This document shows, one piece after another, positions 8,965 to 16,904 of a stretch of 64,000 bases of DNA (the first letter of the stretch is position 1; each line of letters starts with the position of its first letter). The notes below the pieces were generated by a model that was given only the letters and a program-made list of their open reading frames with translations, was not told the origin of the DNA and did not search any database. Source of the stretch: Nostoc sp. FACHB-892 (lineage in GTDB: Bacteria; Cyanobacteriota; Cyanobacteriia; Cyanobacteriales; Nostocaceae); NCBI RefSeq assembly GCF_014698795.1, contig NZ_JACJTR010000003.1:1-64000 (forward strand). The letters run 5' to 3'. Both the position numbers and the translations under genes were made by a program.

Positions 8965-9855
8965 ATGGTTACAATTCCAATAATAGATTTAACTGCGTTT
9001 ACTAATGGCGACACAATAACTCGGCAAAATATTATCAAACAAATTTATCAAGCTTGCCATGAAATTGGCTTCATGTACTTGCATTCAGGAATATCAAAAG
9101 ACTTAATCAGGCAAGTATTCAATTACAGTAAATCTTTCTTCAATTTACCATTGGAAGTTAAACAAAAGCAGGCTTGGAGTGATGAGTTTAATAATACAGG
9201 ATACGTCAGTCTTGAGAGAGAACGTCTTGACCCCAATAAACCAGGCGACTTAAAAGAGGCGTTGAATGTAAGCAAACAAGCAGCTATGAGAATAGATGCT
9301 TCTATTGTCGCCTTTTATGATAGTTGCACAGAATTTGCTAACACAGTGTTACAAGCTTATGCTTTGGCGTTGGAATTGCCAGAAGATTTTTTTATCACAA
9401 GACACAATCAACAAAATCATACCTTGCGCTTACTCCACTATCCCCCATTGCAGACACCACCCAAACCCGGACAGGTGCGTGCTGGTGAGCATTCCGATTA
9501 TGGCAGCATTACTTTACTTTTCCAAGATAACGTTGGCGGGTTGGAAGTACAGACAGCATCTGGAAATTGGATTGTCGCGCCTGCGATTCCTGATACTGTG
9601 GTAGTTAATACTGGCGATTTAATGCAACGGTGGACAAATGATATATTTTGCTCAACCAAGCATCGAGTAATGATTCCCAGCGATAACAGGGTGAAGCAGT
9701 CGCGTTATTCTATGGCTTTTTTCTGTCATCCTAATGATAATACAGAAATAGTTTGTCTGGAAAGTTGCCAGAAAGAACAATCGCCTATTTATTCGCCTAT
9801 CCTGGCGGGAGAATATCTTTTAAGTCGTTTACAAGCAACTTATGGTAATTCGTAA
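8965..9855 (+). CDS. 2-oxoglutarate/Fe(II)-dependent oxygenase, IPNS-like
   Basis: A 296-residue dioxygenase of the isopenicillin N synthase-like superfamily. The N-terminal DIOX_N region starts with IPIIDLTAF and contains GFMYLHSGI. The catalytic domain has the iron ligands His176 and Asp178 (GEHSDYGSITLL) and His233 (TKHRV), and the 2-oxoglutarate-binding Arg247 with Ser249 (RYS). It probably hydroxylates or desaturates a small molecule in the cytoplasm. The next gene, an FAD amine oxidase, starts only 10 bases after the stop, so the two likely act together. The substrate is unknown. Confidence 0.88.
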   Translation: MVTIPIIDLTAFTNGDTITRQNIIKQIYQACHEIGFMYLHSGISKDLIRQVFNYSKSFFNLPLEVKQKQAWSDEFNNTGYVSLERERLDPNKPGDLKEALNVSKQAAMRIDASIVAFYDSCTEFANTVLQAYALALELPEDFFITRHNQQNHTLRLLHYPPLQTPPKPGQVRAGEHSDYGSITLLFQDNVGGLEVQTASGNWIVAPAIPDTVVVNTGDLMQRWTNDIFCSTKHRVMIPSDNRVKQSRYSMAFFCHPNDNTEIVCLESCQKEQSPIYSPILAGEYLLSRLQATYGNS

Positions 9856-9865
9856 TTCGTAAAAT

Positions 9866-11011
9866 ATGAAAACCTACGACTGGATTGTGGTTGGTGGTGG
9901 AATTGCAGGTGCTGCACTGGCATACGAATTAGTAAAAACAGGTTTTGCTATTCTTTTGTTAGAGCAATATGAAACACCACAGAATGCAACTCGTTATAGT
10001 TATGGTGGACTTGCTTATTGGTCGGGTACTACACCACTAACTCGTCTATTGTGCAAAGAAGCAATCGCACTTTACCATATCCTATCTCAAGAGTTAAACG
10101 CTGATATCCAGTTTCGGGAATTAGATTTATTACTTACTATTTCAGCCGCTAATGACCCAGAAGCAACGGCTGCATCATATAATCATTTTGCCATTCCACC
10201 CCGTTTATTGAGTGTTCAGGAAGCTTGTGAGTTGGAACCACTGCTAAATCGAGAGGCGATATCTGGTGCTTTAACTGTTAAACACGGTCATATCAACCCA
10301 GAAAAAACAGCACAAGCCTACGTCCAAGCCTTTCTGCGTGCTGGGGGTGAAATGCAGATTACTCAAGTATTGCAAGTATTGCAAGATGGTGTAAAAACAA
10401 CTACTGCAACTTACCACAGTGCCAACGTTGCTATTTGTGCAGGTGGACTCAGCCGCCAACTACTAAAATCTGCTGGTATTCCCGTCAAGCTGTATTTTAC
10501 CCATGCAGAAATTATTGAAACCCCACCTGTAGATGTGCAGTTACGCACCTTAGTTATGCCAGCTAATCTGCAACGATTTCAACTAGAAGCTGAATCTACT
10601 CAAGTTGATGAATTGTGGAATCAACCAGGTAATGAGCCAGTACCACCAATTTTAGATGCGGGTGCGATTCAGTTTCAAGATGGTAGCTTTCGCATCGGTC
10701 AAATTAGCCGCGTTCTCACAGATCCTTATGCCAAGGTAAACTCAGAGGCGAGTGAAAAATGGTTGCGAAAAAGTGTCGGTGAGGTTTTACCAGCTTTGGA
10801 GAATTTACCAGGAACTTGGCATGATTGCTTAGTGGGATTTAGTAGCGATCGCCTACCTTTAATTGGTACTATCCCAGGATTTGAGAGCGTTCATCTATTC
10901 TCTGGGTTTAGCAATCCTTTGGTGATTATACCACCTTTGGCAAAGCGCTTTGCTAATTTTGCATCTGGCAAGGAAGATGAGATTATTATCCAGCTATCTC
11001 TTCATCGCTGA
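9866..11011 (+). CDS. FAD-dependent oxidoreductase, glycine/D-amino acid oxidase family
   Basis: A 381-residue DAO-type flavoenzyme. The N-terminal Rossmann motif WIVVGGGIAGAALAYELV binds FAD, with the LLLEQ acidic end of strand two. The substrate-domain features and the C-terminal DCLVGFSSDRLPLIGTIPG block are typical of sarcosine/glycine oxidase relatives. These enzymes oxidise secondary or primary amines to imines with release of hydrogen peroxide. The gene lies 10 bases downstream of the 2OG oxygenase gene, indicating one operon. It is followed by the nitrogen-regulated urt genes, so a role in organic nitrogen use is an inference. Confidence 0.85.
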   Translation: MKTYDWIVVGGGIAGAALAYELVKTGFAILLLEQYETPQNATRYSYGGLAYWSGTTPLTRLLCKEAIALYHILSQELNADIQFRELDLLLTISAANDPEATAASYNHFAIPPRLLSVQEACELEPLLNREAISGALTVKHGHINPEKTAQAYVQAFLRAGGEMQITQVLQVLQDGVKTTTATYHSANVAICAGGLSRQLLKSAGIPVKLYFTHAEIIETPPVDVQLRTLVMPANLQRFQLEAESTQVDELWNQPGNEPVPPILDAGAIQFQDGSFRIGQISRVLTDPYAKVNSEASEKWLRKSVGEVLPALENLPGTWHDCLVGFSSDRLPLIGTIPGFESVHLFSGFSNPLVIIPPLAKRFANFASGKEDEIIIQLSLHR

Positions 11012-11088
11012 CAATAATTTCACAATACTAGGCTTAACAAAGATTAATAATATAAAGTTATTTTTTTATTACAAAAACCATACATTTT

Positions 11089-11131
11089 GTATAAGAAGTA
11101 ACTTTTTCCTAGTAAACTATCGCACTATCAT
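11089..11131 (+). promoter_or_regulatory. Candidate NtcA-activated urtA promoter
   Basis: GTA-N8-AAC (11089-11102) differs by one base from the NtcA consensus GTA-N8-TAC. It is followed after 23 bases by TATCAT (11126-11131), the spacing expected between an NtcA site and a -10 box. The urt genes are known NtcA targets in Anabaena. The predicted transcript would start near 11138, about 67 bases before urtA. Confidence 0.45.
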
Positions 11132-11204
11132 CACACTTTAAAGTTTAATATTGTCAGCTTTCTATTAAGTTGGTTGATTGATCAAGAGGAAAATTCATAA
11201 AAAT

Positions 11205-12521
11205 ATGAGAAGACAATTTAACAGACGCAAGTTTTTTATCTACGGTTCTTTAACTTTTGGAAGCAGCTTTTTTCTGAAGGCTTGCGCGAATAATTCCCCA
11301 ACTGCTACAGAGAGTCCAGCCGCGCCTCCTGCTGCTTCTCCTGCTGCGGCTACTGCTGGTGACACCATCAAAGTAGGAATTTTGCACTCTTTGAGTGGTA
11401 CGATGTCTATTAGTGAAAAAAGCGTTGTTGATGCTGAAAAATTAGCAATTAAAGAAATTAACGCTGCTGGTGGTGTCTTAGGTAAACAAATTCAAGCAAT
11501 TACCGAAGATGGTGCTTCTAATTGGGATACTTTTAGAGAAAAAGCAACCAAGCTAATTGATCAAGATAAAGTCAGTGTAGTTTTTGGTTGTTGGACTTCT
11601 GCTAGCCGTAAGAATGTTAAGCCAGTATTTGAGAGCAAAAATCATATGCTCTGGTACCCTGTGCAATATGAAGGTCAAGAATGTTCTAAAAATATTTTCT
11701 ACACTGGCGCTGCGCCAAATCAGCAAATCGAACCATCTGTTGATTGGCTGTTAAAAAATAAAGGAAAAGAATTCTTCTTAGTTGGCTCTGACTACGTTTT
11801 TCCCCGTACTGCTAACACAATTATTAAAGCTCAATTAGAAGCTTTAGGCGGAAAAACAGTTGGTGAAGATTATTTACCTCTTGGGAATACAGAAGTTACA
11901 CCAATTATCACGAAAATTAAGCAAAATTTGCCAAATGGTGGCGTGATTTATAACACCCTAAATGGTGATAGCAATGTTGCTTTCTTCAAACAACTGAAAG
12001 GGGCTGGATTAACACCAGACAAATATCCTTCGATGTCTGTCAGTATCGCTGAAGAAGAAGTCAAAGCAATTGGTGTAGAGTATCTCCAAGGCCACTATGC
12101 AGCTTGGAACTATTTTCAAACAGTAGACACACCTGCTAATAAGAAGTTTGTTGCAGCTTTCAAGAAAGAGTACGGTCAAAATAGGGTGACAAATGACCCA
12201 ATGGAAGCAGCATACATCGCCGTATATTTGTGGAAGCAAGCAGTACAAAAAGCTGGAACTACTGATTTAGAAAAAGTGCGGGCTGCGGCTTATGGTCAAA
12301 CTATAGATGCACCTGAAGGTAAAGTAACAATGGATGCCAATCATCACATATCTAAAATTGTGCGGATTGGTCAAGTTAGACAAGATGGATTGTTTGATAT
12401 TGTTTATGCTACTCCGACAGCCGTTGAGCCAGTTCCTTGGAATCAATTTGTAAAAGAGACTAAGGGATTTGCTTGTGATTGGAATGACCCGGCTAAGGGT
12501 GGTAAATACAAGAAAGTTTAA
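11205..12521 (+). CDS. urtA: Urea ABC transporter substrate-binding protein UrtA
   Basis: The periplasmic urea-binding component of the UrtABCDE transporter. From the ATG at 11205 the protein is 438 residues and begins with a twin-arginine type signal (NRRKFFIYGS) that runs into a lipobox (FLKAC), so it is probably a lipoprotein exported folded. A proline/alanine-rich linker follows, then the type I periplasmic-binding fold starting IKVGILHSLSGTMSISEKSVVDAE and ending ETKGFACDWNDPAKGGKYKK, which is characteristic of UrtA. An in-frame TTG at 11178 would add nine residues; the ATG has AGAGGA upstream and gives a normal Tat signal. Confidence 0.95.
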   Translation: MRRQFNRRKFFIYGSLTFGSSFFLKACANNSPTATESPAAPPAASPAAATAGDTIKVGILHSLSGTMSISEKSVVDAEKLAIKEINAAGGVLGKQIQAITEDGASNWDTFREKATKLIDQDKVSVVFGCWTSASRKNVKPVFESKNHMLWYPVQYEGQECSKNIFYTGAAPNQQIEPSVDWLLKNKGKEFFLVGSDYVFPRTANTIIKAQLEALGGKTVGEDYLPLGNTEVTPIITKIKQNLPNGGVIYNTLNGDSNVAFFKQLKGAGLTPDKYPSMSVSIAEEEVKAIGVEYLQGHYAAWNYFQTVDTPANKKFVAAFKKEYGQNRVTNDPMEAAYIAVYLWKQAVQKAGTTDLEKVRAAAYGQTIDAPEGKVTMDANHHISKIVRIGQVRQDGLFDIVYATPTAVEPVPWNQFVKETKGFACDWNDPAKGGKYKKV

Positions 12522-12542
12522 TTTCTTAGTCATTGGTCATTA

Positions 12543-12589
12543 GTCATTAGTCATTAGTGAATAACAGATGATAATAAGTGACTAATGAC
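12543..12589 (+). promoter_or_regulatory. Stem-loop between urtA and urtB
   Basis: GTCATTAGTCA (12543-12553) pairs perfectly with TGACTAATGAC (12579-12589), preceded by repeats of TTAGTCA. Hairpins between a binding-protein gene and its permease genes often stabilise the upstream message or attenuate readthrough, which would keep UrtA in excess. It could also simply be a Nostocales tandem repeat. Confidence 0.45.
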
Positions 12590-12615
12590 AAATAGATGCT
12601 ATGTAGGAGAAATAA

Positions 12616-13776
12616 GTGTTAGCAGGATTTTTAGAAGCTGTATTTAATGGTATTAGTATTGGCGCTGTATTATTAATTGCCGCATTGGGACTAGCCATTA
12701 TATTTGGATTGATGGGCGTTATTAATATGGCGCATGGTGAGTTAATGATGTTTGGTGCTTATGCCACATTTGTTGTGCAAAATGTATGTAAGCAATTGGG
12801 TGGAGTATGGTTTGAAGTCTATATATTTTTGGCTTTGATTATCGCTTTTATTTTCACAGCTACTATAGGACTGATTTTAGAAAAAAGTGTAATCCGTTAT
12901 CTCTATGGGCGACCTCTAGAAACTCTCTTGGCAACTTGGGGAGTAAGTTTAATTTTTCAGCAGTTTGTTCGCAGTGTGAATTGGGTATTGATAATTAGTA
13001 TTGCCATATTTTCTCTGTTATTTTTTGGAGGTTTATGGATTTTAAATTCCCGCACAGATTTGGGAAGAGTTCGTAACTGGATTGTGGCGATGATATTTTT
13101 ATTATCACTGGGGGTGACAATTACAACGGGCAATTTATTGAGTCAAACTTATCAGCTAGCAGTTACTCAACCTTGGTTTGGCGCTCAAAATGTGGATGTA
13201 ACAGCACCGACTTGGTTGCAAACAGGTATATCTTTGGGCGGTGTACAATTACCCTTTGCTAGGTTATTTATTATTAGTTTAACAATCATCTGTGTGACGG
13301 GAATTTATTTATTTTTACAACGTTCTAGCTGGGGTTTAAGAATTCGGGCTGTAACGCAAAATCGGAGTATGAGTGCTTGTTTGGGAATTCCAACTCAAAA
13401 GGTTGATGCGATTACTTTTGCACTAGGTTCTGGTTTAGCTGGTGTGGCTGGATGTGCGATTAGTTTACTGGGTTCTGTAGGGCCAAATACGGGACAAAAC
13501 TATATTATTGATACTTTTATGGTTGTTGTGGTTGGGGGTGTGGGCAATTTAGCCGGGACGATTGTGGCGGCGTTGGGTATTGGTACGGCTAATTTTTTAA
13601 TTGGTTCTGGGACTTTGGCTTTGCTGTTGAGTCGTGTTAAGCCTTTGGCTGATTTGTTTAGCTTTTTTGCAACGACGAGTATGGCTAAGGTGTTGGTATT
13701 TGCGCTGATTATTGTGTTTTTACAGTGGAAGCCTGGGGGGATTTTTCCGCAAAAGGGACGTACTGTTGATCTTTAA
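12616..13776 (+). CDS. urtB: Urea ABC transporter permease UrtB
   Basis: An inner-membrane permease of the branched-chain amino acid type (LivH-like), 386 residues. It has many hydrophobic helices, an early GLMGVINMAHGELMMFGAYA motif and the conserved RAVTQNRSMSACLGIPTQKVDAITFALGSGLAGVAG cytoplasmic loop region that contacts the ATPases. The start is a GTG at 12616 with GGAGA six bases upstream. The gene sits between urtA and urtC in the standard order. Confidence 0.94.
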   Translation: MLAGFLEAVFNGISIGAVLLIAALGLAIIFGLMGVINMAHGELMMFGAYATFVVQNVCKQLGGVWFEVYIFLALIIAFIFTATIGLILEKSVIRYLYGRPLETLLATWGVSLIFQQFVRSVNWVLIISIAIFSLLFFGGLWILNSRTDLGRVRNWIVAMIFLLSLGVTITTGNLLSQTYQLAVTQPWFGAQNVDVTAPTWLQTGISLGGVQLPFARLFIISLTIICVTGIYLFLQRSSWGLRIRAVTQNRSMSACLGIPTQKVDAITFALGSGLAGVAGCAISLLGSVGPNTGQNYIIDTFMVVVVGGVGNLAGTIVAALGIGTANFLIGSGTLALLLSRVKPLADLFSFFATTSMAKVLVFALIIVFLQWKPGGIFPQKGRTVDL

Positions 13777-13806
13777 CGAACCGCAGAGACGCAGAGGACG
13801 CAGAGA
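13777..13806. repeat. CGCAGAGGACGCAGAG-type repeat between urtB and urtC
   Basis: CCGCAGAGACGCAGAGGACGCAGAGA-like sequence fills the entire 30-base gap and supplies the GA-rich bases before the urtC start. Related copies occur at 1337-1375, 31373-31400 and 52522-52547. Confidence 0.6.
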
Positions 13807-14925
13807 ATGAAGAAGAAGGAAGGAGGGTTATTAATTGAGGTGGGGGTGGTGGTTGCGATCGCACTCTTCCTTATAATTGTTATGCCACTGTTGCTGTCGG
13901 AGTTTCGTCTAAATTTGTTGGGGCGATTTTTGTCGCTGGCAATTGTGGCTTTAGGTATTGATTTGATTTGGGGGTATACTGGTTTATTGAGTTTGGGACA
14001 TGGTATTTTCTTTGGTTTGGGTGGATATGCGATCGCAATGTACCTGAAGCTGCAAGTTCCTACTGGTGAGTTACCTGATTTCATGGGACTTTATGGGGTT
14101 ACGGAACTTCCCGCTTTTTGGCAACCTTTTTATTCATTTCCTTTGACAATAGCTTTTGTAGTACTAATTCCAGGGTTATTGGCGGGATTATTGGGATATT
14201 TAGTATTTAGGAATCGCCTTAAGGGAGTTTATTTTTCCATCTTGACTCAAGCCGGAACTATTGTATTTTTCAACTTCTTTAACGGTCAGCAACAATTTTT
14301 CAACGGTACGAACGGACTCATAGATTTTACAACCTTGTTTGGGGCAACGGTCAGCGATGCCAAAACGCAATTTGTTTTCTATATTTTTACGGTAGTGTTT
14401 CTCGCAGCCACCTACGGGCTTTGTCGCTGGTTGACAACTGGACGCTTTGGCAGATTGTTAATAGCTATTCGTGATGATGAAAGTCGGGTAAGATTTTCTG
14501 GCTACGACCCTACAGATTATAAGGTGCTGGTGTTTGCAGTTTCAGGTGCGATCGCAGGTATAGCAGGAGCATTTTACACCATCCAGAGTGGTTCTGTCTC
14601 ACCCAGAGCAATGGATATTGCTTTTTCGATTGAAATGGTGATTTGGGTAGCTGTAGGGGGACGCGCTACTTTAATTGGCGCGATTGTGGGAACTTTGTTA
14701 GTAAATTATGCCCGCACTTTTTTAAGCGAACAATTTGCAGAAATCTGGCTATTTTTTCAAGGCGCACTATTTTTGATAGTCGTTACAGTGCTTCCTGACG
14801 GCATAGTTGGATGGTTGCGTAGTCAGAATATTTCTCTTTTCCACCGCCGTCAACAAATTGCTACATATCCCACCTTGGAAGAAGACGCTGAAGTGCAACA
14901 TGAACGCGAAAATATTGGAAACTGA
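13807..14925 (+). CDS. urtC: Urea ABC transporter permease UrtC
   Basis: The second permease of the urea transporter (LivM-like), 372 residues, with a hydrophobic N-terminus and the GIDLIWGYTGLLSLGHGIFFGLGGYAIAMYL signature of this subfamily. The C-terminal loop RDDESRVRFSGYDPTDYKVLVFAVSGAIAGIAGA is the ATPase-coupling region. The start ATG follows directly on a GA-rich dispersed repeat. The gene overlaps urtD by 26 bases, suggesting coupled translation. Confidence 0.94.
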   Translation: MKKKEGGLLIEVGVVVAIALFLIIVMPLLLSEFRLNLLGRFLSLAIVALGIDLIWGYTGLLSLGHGIFFGLGGYAIAMYLKLQVPTGELPDFMGLYGVTELPAFWQPFYSFPLTIAFVVLIPGLLAGLLGYLVFRNRLKGVYFSILTQAGTIVFFNFFNGQQQFFNGTNGLIDFTTLFGATVSDAKTQFVFYIFTVVFLAATYGLCRWLTTGRFGRLLIAIRDDESRVRFSGYDPTDYKVLVFAVSGAIAGIAGAFYTIQSGSVSPRAMDIAFSIEMVIWVAVGGRATLIGAIVGTLLVNYARTFLSEQFAEIWLFFQGALFLIVVTVLPDGIVGWLRSQNISLFHRRQQIATYPTLEEDAEVQHERENIGN

Positions 14926-15646
14926 AAACGTAACTGTTAGTTTTGACGGATTTAAGGCTTTAAATCAGCTTAACTTTAGCATGGATATGGGTGAATTACG
15001 GGTAGTAATTGGCCCCAATGGCGCGGGAAAGACAACATTTCTGGATGTGATTACAGGGAAAGTGCAACCAACCGTTGGGCGAGTTTTATTCAAAGGAAAA
15101 AACCTGCGTTCTTTACCTGAATATAAAATTGCGCGGTTAGGAATTGGGCGCAAGTTTCAAACACCCCGAATTTACTTAAATTTAACGCCCAGTGAAAATC
15201 TAGAAATTACTAGCAACCGCAATAAAAATGTCTTTTCTACTTTGTTTGGACGTTCTAATACTGCTGAAAAAAATAATATCAAAGGATTATTAGAAACTAT
15301 TGGTTTAACTGCTAAAGCTGGCATCAGAGCAGGTTTACTTTCCCACGGCGAAAAGCAGCGTTTAGAAATTGGGATGTTAGTAGCACAGTCCCCTGACTTA
15401 TTATTAGTTGATGAACCCGTTGCTGGTTTAACAGATGAAGAAACCTATAACATCGGTGAATTACTCTTAGCACTAGCACAAAGTCATTCAATTTTAGTCA
15501 TTGAACACGATATGGAATTTGTGCGTCAAATTGCCAAGAAAGTAACGGTGTTACATGAAGGTTCGGTGCTGTGCGAAGGGAATTTTGAGGAAGTACAAAA
15601 TGACTCTCGTGTTATTGAAGTATATTTAGGAAAACAGGAAGACTAA
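14900..15646 (+). CDS. urtD: Urea ABC transporter ATP-binding protein UrtD
   Basis: One of the two ATPases of the urea transporter, 248 residues from the ATG at 14900. It has Walker A GPNGAGKTT (residues 38-46), the Q-loop RKFQTPR, a variant signature LSHGEKQRLEIG and Walker B LLLVDEP, followed by the H-loop IEHDM. The frame stays open for 31 codons upstream, but those codons lie inside urtC and do not resemble the family, so the MNAKILETENVTVSFDG start is preferred. The urt order breaks after this gene. Confidence 0.95.
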   Translation: MNAKILETENVTVSFDGFKALNQLNFSMDMGELRVVIGPNGAGKTTFLDVITGKVQPTVGRVLFKGKNLRSLPEYKIARLGIGRKFQTPRIYLNLTPSENLEITSNRNKNVFSTLFGRSNTAEKNNIKGLLETIGLTAKAGIRAGLLSHGEKQRLEIGMLVAQSPDLLLVDEPVAGLTDEETYNIGELLLALAQSHSILVIEHDMEFVRQIAKKVTVLHEGSVLCEGNFEEVQNDSRVIEVYLGKQED

Positions 15647-15661
15647 ATTTTTAGCTCTACA

Positions 15662-15692
15662 AAGCTTAGATATACTATAGTCACAAGCTTAG
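15662..15692 (+). promoter_or_regulatory. Candidate hicBA promoter and operator
   Basis: TATACT (15671-15676) looks like a -10 box and is flanked by two copies of AAGCTTAG (15662-15669 and 15685-15692), 23 bases apart. Paired sites around the core promoter suggest autoregulation by HicB. A GAGGA ribosome site precedes the hicB start. Confidence 0.4.
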
Positions 15693-15705
15693 TGTATGAG
15701 GAAAT

Positions 15706-15912
15706 ATGAAGTTCAATGTAACGGTTGATCGTGATGAAGATGGTACATGGATTGTAGAGTGCCCCAGTATTCCGGGTTGTGTTAGTCAAGGTCAGACTAA
15801 GGAAGAAGCATTAGAGAATATCAAAGATGCAATAGCTGCCTGTCTACAAGTTCGTGCCGAGCGCGGGTTGCCGCTTACCATAGAGACTCACCAAGTAGAG
15901 GTTGTAGCTTAG
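15706..15912 (+). CDS. hicB: HicB-family antitoxin
   Basis: A 68-residue HicB-like protein with the family pattern MKFNVTVDRDEDGTWIVECPSIPGCVSQGQTKEEALENIKDAI. This is the partial RNase H-like fold that caps the HicA toxin. No separate C-terminal DNA-binding domain is present, as in many short HicBs. Its stop overlaps the start region of hicA. The gene sits between urtD and urtE, where the standard operon has no insertion. Confidence 0.85.
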   Translation: MKFNVTVDRDEDGTWIVECPSIPGCVSQGQTKEEALENIKDAIAACLQVRAERGLPLTIETHQVEVVA

Positions 15913-16139
15913 TGATGGCGTCTACTCTTCCTGTTCTTAACGGACGTGAAGTTGTTCGTGTATTTGAGTCATTTGGTTGGGAAGTTGCACGTCAAAGTGG
16001 AAGCCATATCATCCTGGTGAAGGAAGGAGAGTTAGCCACACTGTCTGTTCCTGAGCATCATGAAGTAGCAAAAGGAACGCTGCAAAGTTTGATTCGCACT
16101 GCGGGACTTACAGTTAACGAGTTTGTTTCCGCAATTTGA
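15912..16139 (+). CDS. hicA: HicA-family mRNA interferase toxin
   Basis: A 75-residue HicA (YcfA) toxin with a double-stranded RNA-binding-like fold. It shows the GREVVRVFESFGWEVARQSGSHIIL motif with the catalytic histidine (His32 counting from the GTG) and the HHEVAKGTLQSLIRTAGL C-terminal helix. HicA cleaves mRNAs in a ribosome-independent way. The GTG at 15912 shares one base with the hicB stop and lies closer to an AGAGG sequence; the ATG three bases later is the alternative. The pair appears intact. Confidence 0.85.
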   Translation: MMASTLPVLNGREVVRVFESFGWEVARQSGSHIILVKEGELATLSVPEHHEVAKGTLQSLIRTAGLTVNEFVSAI

Positions 16140-16188
16140 TAAATTTGATATGTGGATTGCATCCCAGTTTTTATTTTTCAATAAAATT

Positions 16189-16797
16189 CTATTCGCCTGG
16201 TAATTCTGGTCGGTTTGCGCTGTTAAATACCTGCTCTACTGTTAGCGTCCAATCAACAATTACTACTGATTCTATGCAAGCCCCACCTGTAAATACCTTA
16301 TCCTCATACTGTCCTTCTACCCACTGGCAAATTGTAATTTGTTGTATCTGTGGGTCAATAACCCAATACTCTAATATTTCCCTAGCGGCATACTCCGTCC
16401 GCTTGTAGCGATAATCACGAACACGGTTTGCCGTACCCGGAGAAACAATTTCAATCACTAGTGCAGGCGGCGGCATATCACGGGTGAGGGTGGCACGAGT
16501 AGCACCGATAAGGGCAGCATAAGATTCTTCTGTGTGAACCATTAAGTCAGGTAAACGACATCTTGCCCGTCGCCCCGCCACCTCAATTTCTGTATCCTTG
16601 TGAGCAACTAAATAAAATGCGAAAGATTTTAGTAGTTCAACGAATAGAAATCTTGCCAGATTGCTATTTTCCTGACTTTCTGGTGGCATCTCGACTAATT
16701 CTCCATCCACCAACTCATAGCGCGTGTCTGTACCATCATCATAGGTAAGATACTCTTCAAAGGTTAGCAGTTTTTGGGTTTTCGTCGTTTGGGTCAT
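16189..16797 (-). CDS. Uma2-family (DUF820) putative restriction endonuclease
   Basis: A 202-residue PD-(D/E)XK-like protein of the Uma2 family, greatly expanded in cyanobacteria. It has the N-terminal [31 protein letters not shown] motif, the core PDLMV and [12 protein letters not shown] acidic residues, and [22 protein letters not shown]. The biological substrate is unknown. It is on the opposite strand to the urt genes and, with hicBA, separates urtD from urtE. Confidence 0.9.
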   Translation of the reverse strand: MTQTTKTQKLLTFEEYLTYDDGTDTRYELVDGELVEMPPESQENSNLARFLFVELLKSFAFYLVAHKDTEIEVAGRRARCRLPDLMVHTEESYAALIGATRATLTRDMPPPALVIEIVSPGTANRVRDYRYKRTEYAAREILEYWVIDPQIQQITICQWVEGQYEDKVFTGGACIESVVIVDWTLTVEQVFNSANRPELPGE

Positions 16798-16835
16798 TTG
16801 CTTTGCCCTCTTACCCTATATAGGCTACCACATAC

Positions 16836-16841
16836 TATAAT
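16836..16841 (+). promoter_or_regulatory. Possible -10 box for urtE
   Basis: A perfect TATAAT lies 64 bases upstream of the urtE start, after the end of the divergent Uma2 gene. No convincing -35 was found at the right distance. Since urtE is cut off from urtABCD, it needs either this promoter or readthrough. Confidence 0.35.
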
Positions 16842-16904
16842 CAGCCGAACGGTTAACACTGCTCTGCGCCTCTGCCTGAAATTTTAATATTTACATAATT
16901 TCTA

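Noticed and set aside
16563..16748. Plus-strand frame opposite the Uma2 gene
   Set aside because: It is a shadow of the well-supported Uma2 reading frame, with no start context and no family features.
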